A program made the translations under genes and the position numbers. 12,082 nt of DNA. Origin: an uncultured Collinsella sp. GTDB taxonomy: Bacteria; Actinomycetota; Coriobacteriia; Coriobacteriales; Coriobacteriaceae. Within the stretch, counting starts at the first letter, position 1. Every line of letters starts with the position of its first letter. Shown here one piece after another: positions 1 through 7,036 of the stretch. The stretch is taken from positions 1-12,082 of the forward strand of contig CAADVE010000097.1 of assembly GCA_900752425.1 (NCBI GenBank), read 5' to 3'. The notes beneath the pieces are model-generated. The model searched no databases, had not been told where the DNA came from, and worked only from the letters and a program-made list of their open reading frames with translations.

Positions 1-1
1 T

Positions 2-76
2 ACTGTATTTTTATTTTCCTGTTTTACCTTTGCAGGTTCTAATGGAGGGGATTCTGAAGTAGCTGCTAGTAAGTAA
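2..76 (+). CDS. Possible 3' end of a membrane protein gene (partial)
   Basis: An open frame enters from the left edge and ends at TAA 74-76, giving 24 residues. The first part is strongly hydrophobic (TVFLFSCFTFAG) and is followed by a short polar tail (SNGGDSEVAASK). This would fit the last membrane segment and cytoplasmic or external tail of a membrane protein. It would converge on the glycosyltransferase gene, with the long palindrome at 82-185 between them. The stretch is more AT-rich than neighbouring genes and is too short for a family call. It could be chance. Confidence 0.3.
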   Translation, partial: TVFLFSCFTFAGSNGGDSEVAASK

Positions 77-81
77 ACGCA

Positions 82-185
82 GCCGCTCTGCCGGAGGCGC
101 CCTTATATCGTTCCACGCGCAGTTTCGCAGCGAAGTGAGAATGTTTGAGCATGGAATGATATAAGGGCGGCTCCGACAGAGCGGC
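82..185. repeat. Long imperfect palindrome between convergent genes
   Basis: The left arm 82-116 and right arm 151-185 are reverse complements over 35 positions with four differences, one of which is a G-T wobble. The 34-base centre has its own mini-hairpin (TTCG 124-127 with CGAA 131-134). There is no T-run on either side, so it is not a classical intrinsic terminator. It may still end transcription from both sides, or be a dispersed palindromic element. The arms are GC-rich outside and contain CCCTTATATC inside. Confidence 0.8.
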
Positions 186-195
186 GGGCATTCGA

Positions 196-1497
196 CTAGC
201 GGATATGCGCGGGTTTTCCGCCCCAGTAGAAGCGGCAGAAGGCTCGTTTGCGCTTTTGGGGTTTGCCGGTTAGCTCCATGGTTGCAATGGCGATATCCTC
301 GGCTGCGCGTGGACGGCGCAGGACTTCGCCGTTGATGAGCAGTGCCTTGAGCGACTCCGGATGATCGTGGAGATGGCGCAACGTCACGATGAGTTCTCGT
401 GCGGTGGTGACATGCATGCTGGCGCCCATACCGGTGAGCATCGTGGTGTTGGCCTTTTCCTGGCCATAGGACTTGCCTAGCAGGATCATCGGCAGATGAG
501 CGCACAGGCACTCGGTGACGGTGAGTCCGCCTGATTTGAGGATTGCCAGGTCGCAGCCGTGCATGAGGGCCGCCATGTCGTCCACGTAGTCCAGAACCGT
601 GACGTTGTCGAGCTTCATGGCGTCGAAGAGCGTCTTGAGTCGGGCGGCGTATTCCTTATCCTTGCCCGGTAAAAAGACAAAGTGCATGTCTTCAAAGCTG
701 CGTAAGAAGGGGAGCGTGTGGTCCATCGCGGCACGGAAACGCACGTATGGTTGGGGCAAACTGGCGCCGGCCATCACCAATACGACGGTTTTGTCTATGG
801 GGAGATTGAACTTGCTCAGCTCATCCTCGCGTTTGTAATCGGTATCGAAACCGGCTCGGATGGGGATGCCCGTTATGCGGATCTTTGACTCGGGAACTTT
901 GCGCGGGCGCAGCGTTTCGGCCATAAACTCGTTGGCCACGCAGAACAGGTCGGTGTCCTTGTGGGGCCAAAAGCCTTCGACTTCATAGTCTGTTGGTACG
1001 CAGATGACCGGGTAATCGATACCCGTGATGACACGGGCGCCCACAGCGACGTTGGCCGCCGTAATGTGTGTTGCGACCACGGCTATGGGCCTGCGGGTCC
1101 GGACGTATTCGTTGAAGGCGGGGAACATAATTCGTGACCATGCTGTGCCGCCGCCCCAGAGCAGATGTCCTGTAAGCGTATATCGCCAGGTCAGGTCGTA
1201 AATGGGACGCGTGGCGCCGGTAAACGACGCTGCTGTTTTATTACCATCGAACCTAATGCGTCCAAAATCGAGGATATCTAGGACTTCGATCTCAATATCC
1301 TTAGGGATTCCCTTGGTGCCGCGGATAAGGTCAAATGCTTGTGCGATCGCGTTGGCGGCGGCTTTGTGGCCCGATCCAACCGATGCGTGCACAATGGTTA
1401 CCAGGGGTTTTTGTGCAGGTGAAACGGTCATTTGCTCCGGTTGGGGAGTGGCTTGCATGGGCAGGGGAGCGCTATTGCTCGTCTGCGTTTGATCCAT
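196..1497 (-). CDS. MGDG-synthase/UgtP-type glycolipid glycosyltransferase (GT28-like)
   Basis: The 433-aa protein is probably a peripheral membrane glycosyltransferase that moves a hexose from a nucleotide sugar to diacylglycerol. The N-terminal acceptor domain has the family signature HASVGSGHKAAANAI at residues 37-51. The C-terminal nucleotide-sugar domain has KSGGLTVTECLCAHLP (321-336) and GQEKAN (345-350), as in MurG and UgtP relatives. The last 20 residues are basic (KPQKRKRAF), which would suit contact with acidic lipids. The open frame extends 139 codons further upstream, but that part lies antisense to trxB and looks non-coding. The ATG at 1497 has AAGGGGAG just upstream and gives the usual family length. 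The gene is divergent from trxB. Known relatives make mono- or diglycosyl-diacylglycerol or anchors for lipoteichoic acid; the sugar and acceptor here are not determined. Confidence 0.85.
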   Translation of the reverse strand: MDQTQTSNSAPLPMQATPQPEQMTVSPAQKPLVTIVHASVGSGHKAAANAIAQAFDLIRGTKGIPKDIEIEVLDILDFGRIRFDGNKTAASFTGATRPIYDLTWRYTLTGHLLWGGGTAWSRIMFPAFNEYVRTRRPIAVVATHITAANVAVGARVITGIDYPVICVPTDYEVEGFWPHKDTDLFCVANEFMAETLRPRKVPESKIRITGIPIRAGFDTDYKREDELSKFNLPIDKTVVLVMAGASLPQPYVRFRAAMDHTLPFLRSFEDMHFVFLPGKDKEYAARLKTLFDAMKLDNVTVLDYVDDMAALMHGCDLAILKSGGLTVTECLCAHLPMILLGKSYGQEKANTTMLTGMGASMHVTTARELIVTLRHLHDHPESLKALLINGEVLRRPRAAEDIAIATMELTGKPQKRKRAFCRFYWGGKPAHIR

Positions 1498-1533
1498 CGA
1501 TAACTCCCCTTCAGCTTTGTTACGCGATTTATC

Positions 1534-1539
1534 ATTGTA
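1534..1539 (-). promoter_or_regulatory. Possible -10 box of the glycosyltransferase
   Basis: TACAAT on the minus strand lies 36 bases before the ATG at 1497, which would give a 5' UTR of about 30 bases. No good -35 hexamer is visible at 16-18 bases upstream. It sits next to the candidate -35 of the divergent trxB promoter, so the two promoters would share this 117-base gap. Confidence 0.35.
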
Positions 1540-1547
1540 GTGCATGA

Positions 1548-1577
1548 TTGTCATGTTCACGTAAATTTGGGTATGAG
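1548..1577 (+). promoter_or_regulatory. Candidate trxB promoter
   Basis: TTGTCA (1548-1553, five of six consensus bases) is followed after 18 bases by TATGAG (1572-1577, four of six). Transcription would start near 1584, about 30 bases before the trxB ATG. This also argues against an upstream ATG at 1540 in the same frame. Confidence 0.4.
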
Positions 1578-1614
1578 CGCAAAGAACGACAACGTTTCGA
1601 CGAGAGGATTCTTC

Positions 1615-2553
1615 ATGACTACCGATCAGCCGATTGATGTTGCGATTATCGGTGGAGGCCCCGCGGGCTATGCTGCCGCCATTTACGCTGCGCGTGCCAA
1701 CCTGACGACGACCGTGATTGAGCAGGGCATGTCGGGTGGACAGATCGCCACGACCAATGAAGTCGAGAACTATCCGGGCATTCCGCTCTTGAGTGGCGCC
1801 GAACTCGGCGAGCGTTTTCAGCAGCATGCAGAGGGCTTGGGAGCTCAGGTCGCATGGAGCATGGTTACGGGTATCGATTACGATGCCGATGCAGCGCTGT
1901 TTACGGTGCATCACGATATGGGCGATACGCTGGCCTCGAGCGTTATCGCTTGCATGGGTGCCACGCCGCGATCTGCTGGTTTTGTTGGCGAGGATACGTA
2001 TCGCGGTCGTGGCGTTTCATATTGCGCAACATGTGACGGCATGTTCTTCCGCGGCAAACAGGTCCTTGTCATCGGCGGCGGCAATGCTGCCTGCGAGGAG
2101 GCTCTGTTCCTGTCAGATATTGCCAGCAGTGTGACCATCGTGCTGCGCCGCGACCAGTTTCGTGCGCCTGATGGTGTTGTTCAGAAAGTACTCGAAAAGG
2201 ACAATATTACAGTTAGGTACCAAACTAGTATTGTTGAACTTTCTGGTGAAGCGATGCCAACGACGATTGCCTTTAAGGACAATGCATCCGGGGAAATTCA
2301 TACCGAGTCATTTGAGCCTGGCTCGTTTGGCATTTTTGTCTTTACCGGCACGCAACCCCATACCGAGCTTGTTGAGCATTTAGTCGATCTGGCGCCTGAT
2401 GGCGGCATTCTGACTGATGAATCCATGGCGACACGCACGCCAGGTCTATTCGCTGCTGGCGACATCCGTTCCAAACGCTTACGCCAGGTTGTGACCGCCG
2501 TTTCTGACGGAGCCATAGCAGCAACGAGCGCATACGCGTTTCTCCGCGGATAA
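1615..2553 (+). CDS. trxB: Thioredoxin reductase
   Basis: This 312-aa flavoprotein uses NADPH to reduce thioredoxin in the cytoplasm. The order is that of low-molecular-weight bacterial TrxB: FAD-binding GGGPAG (13-18), GGQIATT (41-47), redox pair CATC (137-140), NADPH-binding GGGNAA (154-159), and a C-terminal FAD contact AAGDIR (280-285). Length is normal for the family. The start is taken at the ATG preceded by GAGAGGA; the longer in-frame version from 1540 adds 25 residues that do not look like TrxB and lie upstream of the likely transcription start. One oddity is the NADPH phosphate-binding signature, usually HRRxxxR, which reads LRRDQFR (177-183), with Leu replacing His. The gene appears monocistronic: own promoter on the left, strong terminator on the right. 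No thioredoxin gene lies in the window. Confidence 0.95.
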   Translation: MTTDQPIDVAIIGGGPAGYAAAIYAARANLTTTVIEQGMSGGQIATTNEVENYPGIPLLSGAELGERFQQHAEGLGAQVAWSMVTGIDYDADAALFTVHHDMGDTLASSVIACMGATPRSAGFVGEDTYRGRGVSYCATCDGMFFRGKQVLVIGGGNAACEEALFLSDIASSVTIVLRRDQFRAPDGVVQKVLEKDNITVRYQTSIVELSGEAMPTTIAFKDNASGEIHTESFEPGSFGIFVFTGTQPHTELVEHLVDLAPDGGILTDESMATRTPGLFAAGDIRSKRLRQVVTAVSDGAIAATSAYAFLRG

Positions 2554-2594
2554 GTACGATAATATATCTTATGTAAGGTTGTTATCTATTAACT

Positions 2595-2637
2595 AAATGG
2601 CGGGACGATGCATCAGTGCACTGTCCCGCCATTTTTC
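2595..2637 (+). terminator. Rho-independent terminator of trxB
   Basis: A perfect 12-bp stem (2595-2606 with 2623-2634; core TGGCGGGAC/GTCCCGCCA) has a 16-base loop, and its 3' end runs into TTTTT at 2632-2636. It lies 41 bases after the trxB stop. Confidence 0.9.
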
Positions 2638-2656
2638 TTGCAGGATATATGGTATG

Positions 2657-2671
2657 CAAAACTAGATAACC
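2657..2671 (+). repeat. Shared 15-bp box, copy 1 (before DUF1836 gene)
   Basis: CAAAACTAGATAACC lies about 36 bases before the DUF1836 ATG, next to weak -10-like hexamers TAGAAT (2672) and TACAAT (2677). The same box with one change (G for A) occurs on the minus strand at 4317-4331, upstream of the DegV gene. It could be a common operator, but a chance match is not excluded. Confidence 0.4.
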
Positions 2672-2706
2672 TAGAATACAATATAGAAAATGAACGGAGG
2701 ACCTTT

Positions 2707-3318
2707 ATGAACCACGTTAAACACGTTATTCCGATGTCTGATTCGTCGGTCAGCATTAAGCCTGAGGATATTCAGCCCACTGTGCTGCCCGATGCATTTA
2801 TTCAGTCCGATATCGTGCGCAAACTCAATACGTTGAGTCTGCCGCGCTATGACCAGTTGCCCAATGTGACGCTCTACCGCGACCAGGTTATTGAGTATGT
2901 TGCGCTGTGGATGGAGCCGCTGTTCATTTGCGTTGAGCAGCCTATCATTACGCCATCGATGATCAATAACTACGTGAAGGTCGGCCTGGTGCCTGCTCCG
3001 GTCAAAAAGCAGTATGGTCGCGAGCAGATTGCCCGCCTGATCGCTATCTGCATCTTTAAGCAGGTGCTACCTATTGCTGCTGTGCAGGCACTCTTTAACA
3101 TTCAGCGTTTGAGCTACGATGCCCCGACGGCCTTTGATTATGTGGTCGATCAGCTCGAGGCATCGATTCGTGCGGCGTTTTCCGTCGAGCAGACTCCCGT
3201 GCCCGATACGGCGCATCAGGTAACGCGTGAGTCGCTGCTTGTGCGTAGCGCGGTATCGTCCTTCGTTTCGAAGGCTTACTTGATGAGCTATCTCAAGTTC
3301 AACGGGTTTAATAGCTAG
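2707..3318 (+). CDS. DUF1836 family protein with MerR-like helix-turn-helix
   Basis: The 203-aa protein is recognised from the DUF1836 core: LPRYDQLPNVTLYRDQVIEY, then ITPSMINNYVKVGLVP and KKQYGREQIARLI. The second block resembles the winged-helix recognition segment of MerR regulators (a conserved NNYxKxGLxP turn, then a Y-x-R-E helix). DNA binding is therefore likely, though the target is unknown for the family. No signal peptide or membrane segment is visible. The ATG at 2707 has a strong GGAGG seven bases upstream; an in-frame start at 2608 lies inside the trxB terminator and is rejected. The gene has its own terminator, shared with the convergent DegV gene. A 15-bp box near its promoter recurs near the DegV promoter, so it might control both. 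That is inference only. Confidence 0.85.
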   Translation: MNHVKHVIPMSDSSVSIKPEDIQPTVLPDAFIQSDIVRKLNTLSLPRYDQLPNVTLYRDQVIEYVALWMEPLFICVEQPIITPSMINNYVKVGLVPAPVKKQYGREQIARLIAICIFKQVLPIAAVQALFNIQRLSYDAPTAFDYVVDQLEASIRAAFSVEQTPVPDTAHQVTRESLLVRSAVSSFVSKAYLMSYLKFNGFNS

Positions 3319-3330
3319 CCGACGTATAAA

Positions 3331-3378
3331 ACGGGCGGTACAAAGAGCCATCTGTCGCTTTGTACCGCCCGTATTTTT
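3331..3378. terminator. Bidirectional terminator between DUF1836 and DegV genes
   Basis: A perfect 15-bp stem (3331-3345 with 3358-3372, ACGGGCGGTACAAAG and its complement) has a 12-base loop. T-tracts follow on both strands (TTTTT 3374-3378 on plus; TTTTAT on minus). It lies 12 bases after the DUF1836 stop and ends 14 bases before the DegV stop. Confidence 0.9.
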
Positions 3379-3391
3379 GCTTGATTGGACT

Positions 3392-4258
3392 TTATTTGCC
3401 CGAAGCCACGCCCATGCCGTAGCCGATAATGAGCCCATGCATTTCGGCATAGTATGAATCTAGCCCGTTACAGGGCATGATGATGGTTTTGGAGCCGGGC
3501 CAATGCTCGACTATGCGGTCAGTAAGCGCCTGGGCTCCAGCTTCGTTCTCAACGTGATCGATGACGACCTCGCCGCCGGCAAAACCCTCGGCTTCCATGG
3601 TATCGATGATCTTGTTGAGCATCTTCTTTTCGCCACGCGTGTGCCCGACGAGTTCGATTTTACCGGCCTCGCTCGCCGTGCCCAAAATGCGGATATTGAG
3701 CTTGTTGGCAATAACGCCGGCTGCCTTAGGGATACGTCCGGCTTTGGCGAGGTTTTCGTAATTGCACAAACTGAAGAGGATTTTGCTGTTCTGTTCAAGA
3801 CTATCGAAGTATGCGCAAGCATCCTCGAATGAGACATCCGGGTTGCTTGCAAGATAGCGGTCGAACAGCAGGAAAATGAGGTCCATTTTGCCGCCAGCTG
3901 CGCGTGAATTGACTAGATGAATCTGTCGGTCCGGTTCCTCGGCAAGAACCATATCGCGAGCCGTGGCTGCCGCGTTGTAGCTGCCCGACACGCCCTCAGA
4001 GATCGGCATGCAGATGGTCTTGTCTGCCAATTTGAAGAGCTCGGCCCACTCCCCTACGCTGGGACAAGCGCTCGAAGAAGCGTTCGTCTCCGCCTGAACA
4101 GCGCAGTTGAGCTCATGAACATCAAGCGAAAGGTCATCGACGAATTCACGCTCCCCCACTCGAATTTTGAGGGGCGCAAATGCAAAGGTGGTATGGGGCG
4201 CGGTCGGTTGCCAATCGCGGAGGTTGCAGCTTGAATCGGAGATAAGTGCCCAGCTCAT
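3392..4258 (-). CDS. DegV family fatty-acid-binding protein
   Basis: The 288-aa protein has the two-lobed DegV fold by sequence: DSSCNL near the N terminus (residues 8-13), the SSACPSVGEW ligand-binding block, PISEGVSGSYNAA, and LVNSRAAGG. DegV/FakB proteins bind a single fatty acid; FakB presents it to the kinase FakA for phosphorylation and entry into phospholipid synthesis. The TSxPS motif typical of the family reads SSACPS here. No FakA kinase lies in the window, so whether this is a true FakB is open. The ATG at 4258 is preceded by GAAAGGA at good spacing. The promoter is probably just upstream, with a TATAAT -10 box. It is convergent with the DUF1836 gene, and a strong hairpin separates it from the upstream NlpC/P60 gene. 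Confidence 0.9.
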   Translation of the reverse strand: MSWALISDSSCNLRDWQPTAPHTTFAFAPLKIRVGEREFVDDLSLDVHELNCAVQAETNASSSACPSVGEWAELFKLADKTICMPISEGVSGSYNAAATARDMVLAEEPDRQIHLVNSRAAGGKMDLIFLLFDRYLASNPDVSFEDACAYFDSLEQNSKILFSLCNYENLAKAGRIPKAAGVIANKLNIRILGTASEAGKIELVGHTRGEKKMLNKIIDTMEAEGFAGGEVVIDHVENEAGAQALTDRIVEHWPGSKTIIMPCNGLDSYYAEMHGLIIGYGMGVASGK

Positions 4259-4287
4259 AGAGGGTCCTTTCTAATGGTTCGTAAACA

Positions 4288-4293
4288 ATTATA
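4288..4293 (-). promoter_or_regulatory. -10 box of the DegV gene
   Basis: A perfect TATAAT on the minus strand lies 29 bases before the ATG. The -35 position (4311-4316) has only GTCCAT, a poor match, and it overlaps the end of the 14-bp palindrome at 4314-4348. A weak -35 overlapped by a palindrome is what an activator- or repressor-controlled promoter often looks like. Confidence 0.55.
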
Positions 4294-4313
4294 GCCTTCT
4301 TGCAAACCAAATG

Positions 4314-4348
4314 GACGGCTATCTAGTTTTGAATACTAGATAGCCGTC
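4314..4348. repeat. 14-bp perfect palindrome at the DegV promoter; contains shared box copy 2
   Basis: GACGGCTATCTAGT (4314-4327) pairs perfectly with 4335-4348 around a 7-base loop. It has no good T-run on the minus strand and touches the -35 position of the DegV promoter, so an operator is as likely as a second terminator. Minus-strand positions 4331-4317 read CAAAACTAGATAGCC, 14 of 15 identical to the box before the DUF1836 gene. Confidence 0.75.
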
Positions 4349-4360
4349 TAAGATGAGAGA

Positions 4361-4400
4361 GAAAAGAGTGGACCTCGCGACTTAAAGCCACGAGGTCCAC
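4361..4400 (-). terminator. Terminator of the five-gene leftward operon
   Basis: A 10-bp perfect stem (4391-4400 with 4368-4377, GTGGACCTCG and its complement) is followed on the minus strand by TCTTTTC, 23 bases beyond the NlpC/P60 stop. Confidence 0.8.
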
Positions 4401-4423
4401 ATTCACACGCTGTGTAGGATAAC

Positions 4424-5551
4424 TTAGTAGCGCACGAAGATATAGTTGTTGTTCATGCCGGCGGCAACGGAACTGATGATAACACCCGTGTTGTAGTCGG
4501 AAGCATGAATCATCTGACCACCACCGATGTAAATGCCAGTGTGGTACGAGTTGACCACAACGTCACCGGGCTGCGGATCGGACACACGCGTCCAGCCCAT
4601 AAAGGTACCCGTGGTGCCCAGACGGCAATAGCGACCAGTGAGGCAATAGCTAACAAAACCAGAGCAGTCGAAGCTGTTCGGGCCAATTCCGCCCCAGGAA
4701 TAAGCGCAACCAAGCTTACTGTATGCACGAGAGACAACAGAACCGCCGTCGACGGACTGGCTCGGGGCAGAAGGCGTCGGAGCCGGAGCAGGTGCGGGGG
4801 GCTGCGGCGTCGGAGCAGGTGCCGGCGTAGGAGCCGGAGTGTTGCCGCCCTGGTTGTTGTTATTGCTGGTCTGGCCACCATTGTTGGTGTTCTCGGTCGT
4901 GCCGGCAGTCTCGTTGCTCACCGTGGCCTTCTCGGCGGTGCTGGCGTTGATGCCAGCCTGCAGCGCGGCGTTGGCCTCAGCCTCGGCGGCAAGCTCGGCC
5001 TGCAGCTGCGAATCCAGGGAGTTTACGACGTTCTGGGCTTCAGCCTGCTGGGCGTTAAGCTCGTCGACCTTCTTTTGCGTGTTGGCGACGTTCTTCTCCT
5101 GCTCGGCCTGCTTATCGGTGAGCTGCTGCTTAAGCTCTTTGACCTCTTGAATGGTCTGAGCCTGCTTATCGGAAACTTTGCCGTAGTAGAACAGACGGTT
5201 GAGCATATCGCTCAGGTCGTCGACGCCCGTCAGAACCTGAAGTAGGCTCAGGCCACCGGTCTTGTACTCGCCGGCGACATAGGTCGAGAGCTTAGCCTGA
5301 CCATCGGCGATCTCCTGCTGCTTTTGCGTGATCTCGCCGGCAGTCTGATCGAGCGCCTGCGTCTGCGTGGCGAGATCATCGTAAATCTGCTGGGTTTGGG
5401 TACCGATCTGCTCGAGCTTCGTACGAGCAGCGGCAAGGTCGGATGCGGTATCGGCGTAGGCAGGAGCCGCGAGGCCCAAGCCCAAAACACAAGCGAGGGT
5501 TGCCGTAGCAGCGCAGCGTGCCATGTTTTTGTGCGTGTTTGCTGTGCGCAT
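4424..5551 (-). CDS. Secreted NlpC/P60 peptidoglycan hydrolase with coiled-coil N-terminus
   Basis: The 375-aa protein is predicted to be exported and to cleave peptide stems of peptidoglycan. A signal peptide spans about residues 1-33 (hydrophobic 15-29, AYA-DT cleavage site). A Gln/Ala/Lys-rich coiled coil follows (about 36-200), then an Asn/Thr linker and a Pro-Ala-Thr-rich spacer (about 238-263). The NlpC/P60 domain runs from about 270 to the end. Its catalytic Cys is C296 in NSFDCSGF, the His is H337 in SYHTGIY, and the third polar residue is probably H349 in MIHAS. This matches actinobacterial and firmicute proteins of the RipA/PcsB style, whose coiled coil is often held by FtsEX or a similar regulator. 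The ATG at 5551 has GGAAAGGA upstream; later Met codons would cut the signal peptide. It is the last gene of the pgsA-garA-ftsR-apt unit, 32 bases after apt. Confidence 0.93.
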   Translation of the reverse strand: MRTANTHKNMARCAATATLACVLGLGLAAPAYADTASDLAAARTKLEQIGTQTQQIYDDLATQTQALDQTAGEITQKQQEIADGQAKLSTYVAGEYKTGGLSLLQVLTGVDDLSDMLNRLFYYGKVSDKQAQTIQEVKELKQQLTDKQAEQEKNVANTQKKVDELNAQQAEAQNVVNSLDSQLQAELAAEAEANAALQAGINASTAEKATVSNETAGTTENTNNGGQTSNNNNQGGNTPAPTPAPAPTPQPPAPAPAPTPSAPSQSVDGGSVVSRAYSKLGCAYSWGGIGPNSFDCSGFVSYCLTGRYCRLGTTGTFMGWTRVSDPQPGDVVVNSYHTGIYIGGGQMIHASDYNTGVIISSVAAGMNNNYIFVRY

Positions 5552-5583
5552 GTAGCTTCCTTTCCAGTAACTAAGGGTAACGG

Positions 5584-6114
5584 CTAGTCCACCGTCACCA
5601 GGCTAAAGAGCTCAACATCGTCATCAGACGGCGTGAGCTTCTCGCGCGGGTTGAGAAACGCAAGCTCAAGGATACAACCGTAACCGACAAGCTTTGCGCC
5701 CATATCTCGCACCAGTTTACCTGTTGCCTCGACGGTTCCGCCCGTCGCGACCAAGTCGTCCAGAATCAACACGGTATCTTTAGAGCAGATAGCGTCGGCA
5801 TGGATCTCAATTGAATCGGTGCCGTACTCGAGCTCGTAGCTCTGGCTTACGGTCTCGCGCGGCAGCTTGCCCGGTTTACGTGCGGGAACAAAGCCGTCGC
5901 CAAGGGCTACAGCCACCGGTACGCCAACCATAAAGCCGCGGGCCTCGGGACCCACGACCTTGGTGATTCCCATGCCGGCAAAGTGCTCGGCGAGGGCATC
6001 GGTCATGGCTTTGAGCGCCTCGGGATTGCCAAAGAGCGGCGTGATATCTTTAAAGATGACTCCGGGCTCGGGATAGTCGGGGATGTCGACGATTTGAGAT
6101 TCGAAGTCGTACAT
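5584..6114 (-). CDS. apt: Adenine phosphoribosyltransferase
   Basis: This 176-aa cytoplasmic enzyme converts adenine and PRPP to AMP plus pyrophosphate (purine salvage). The N-terminal block DYPEPGVIFKDITPL (13-27) and VVGPEARGF (53-61) are typical of Apt. The PRPP-binding loop VLILDDLVATGGT lies at 115-127. Length is normal. The frame opens five codons earlier (ATG 6129), but only the ATG at 6114 has a ribosome-binding site (GAAAGG) at proper spacing. It lies 40 bases after ftsR and 32 before the NlpC/P60 gene. No relA/spoT gene, a frequent neighbour of apt, is seen here. Confidence 0.95.
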   Translation of the reverse strand: MYDFESQIVDIPDYPEPGVIFKDITPLFGNPEALKAMTDALAEHFAGMGITKVVGPEARGFMVGVPVAVALGDGFVPARKPGKLPRETVSQSYELEYGTDSIEIHADAICSKDTVLILDDLVATGGTVEATGKLVRDMGAKLVGYGCILELAFLNPREKLTPSDDDVELFSLVTVD

Positions 6115-6154
6115 TGCATGACCTTTCAATGGGTTGCAGGATAAGTGGCGGCTG

Positions 6155-7033
6155 TTATTTGCCCGCGGTGGCGGTGCCGGATTGCGAAGGGGCGACGACC
6201 TTGAGCGGCTTTACGAGAGAATCCTCGTGCGAAGCCGGCGCGGCTGTCTCTTCGTTTTTGGCCTTGGTGGACTCGGAGCGAGTGATTTCCTCATCGAGTG
6301 CATCGATGTCGGCGTCCTCGACCACGGCGTTGAGCGACTCAAAAACGCGGTTCTTGAGCAGCGCGGTGTGCACGCCCTCCGTCAGGTCGTGAAGCTTCTT
6401 AAACGCACGCTCGAGCTTGGCGTCGCGCTCGTCATCGGAGGTGTCCATGCCGAGCATGCTCACGAGCACCTGCTCAAACATCGAGGACTCGCGGTTGGCG
6501 GAAGACACGTACTGACGCAGGTTGCGGGGCTCGATATGGAAGCGCGACAGCTCGGAGCAGTAGCGGATGATCGGGAAATCTCGGCCATCGACGAGCTCAC
6601 GATTCTGCGGACTCTTGATGATGCGAATGAGGTCGTTCTCGGCGAGCGAGCGGATAAACGAAATCTCGACGCCCAGCATATCGGGAATGGTCTCGATGGG
6701 ATGTAGCTTTTGCTTAGTCTCCTTGGGTTCCGTCTTGAGTGGAACATCGGACAGCAAGCCCACCTCGTAGGCGAGCGTTGACAGGTCCGTGGCGTTTTCC
6801 AAGCGCTGCTTAATTACGTTGAGCGGCATGTAGCGAGTCTTCTGCAAGTGCAGAATGACCTCCAGGCGATCAACGTCCTCCTTGGAGTACTGACGGTATC
6901 CCTTAGGCGTACGATGAGGGGTAATGAGCCCCTCATCCTCTAGAAATCTAATTTTTGAGTTCGAAAGATCGGGGTATGCGCCTCGAAGTAGGTTGACGAC
7001 TTGGCCGATACTCAGATAGTTGCGTTCGGCCAT
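6155..7033 (-). CDS. ftsR: FtsR-like MerR family transcriptional regulator
   Basis: The 292-aa protein has an N-terminal MerR DNA-binding domain: YLSIGQVVNLLRGAYPDLS, then KIRFLEDEGLITP, RTPKGYRQY and RLEVILHLQ (residues 6-66). The R-x-G-Y-R wing is intact. A middle domain (about 115-235) probably mediates dimers or ligand contact, and the C-terminal 50 residues form an acidic, low-complexity tail. The closest known family is actinobacterial FtsR (Corynebacterium) and Rv1828 (Mycobacterium), recognised by the YPDxSxSKIRFLExEGL block and by the FHA gene directly upstream. FtsR activates ftsZ in Corynebacterium; the target here is inferred only. The ATG lies 3 bases after the FHA stop codon, with its ribosome-binding site (GGTGAG) inside that gene, so the two are translationally coupled. 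Confidence 0.85.
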   Translation of the reverse strand: MAERNYLSIGQVVNLLRGAYPDLSNSKIRFLEDEGLITPHRTPKGYRQYSKEDVDRLEVILHLQKTRYMPLNVIKQRLENATDLSTLAYEVGLLSDVPLKTEPKETKQKLHPIETIPDMLGVEISFIRSLAENDLIRIIKSPQNRELVDGRDFPIIRYCSELSRFHIEPRNLRQYVSSANRESSMFEQVLVSMLGMDTSDDERDAKLERAFKKLHDLTEGVHTALLKNRVFESLNAVVEDADIDALDEEITRSESTKAKNEETAAPASHEDSLVKPLKVVAPSQSGTATAGK

Positions 7034-7036
7034 GCC

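Noticed and set aside
1498..1914. N-terminal extension of the glycosyltransferase frame (139 codons)
   Set aside because: It is antisense to the start of trxB, has no family similarity, and the ATG at 1497 has a good ribosome-binding site and gives the normal family length.
4505..5245. 246-aa plus frame inside the NlpC/P60 gene
   Set aside because: It is the antisense of a low-complexity coiled coil and Pro/Ala linker; the minus frame has a signal peptide and a complete catalytic domain.
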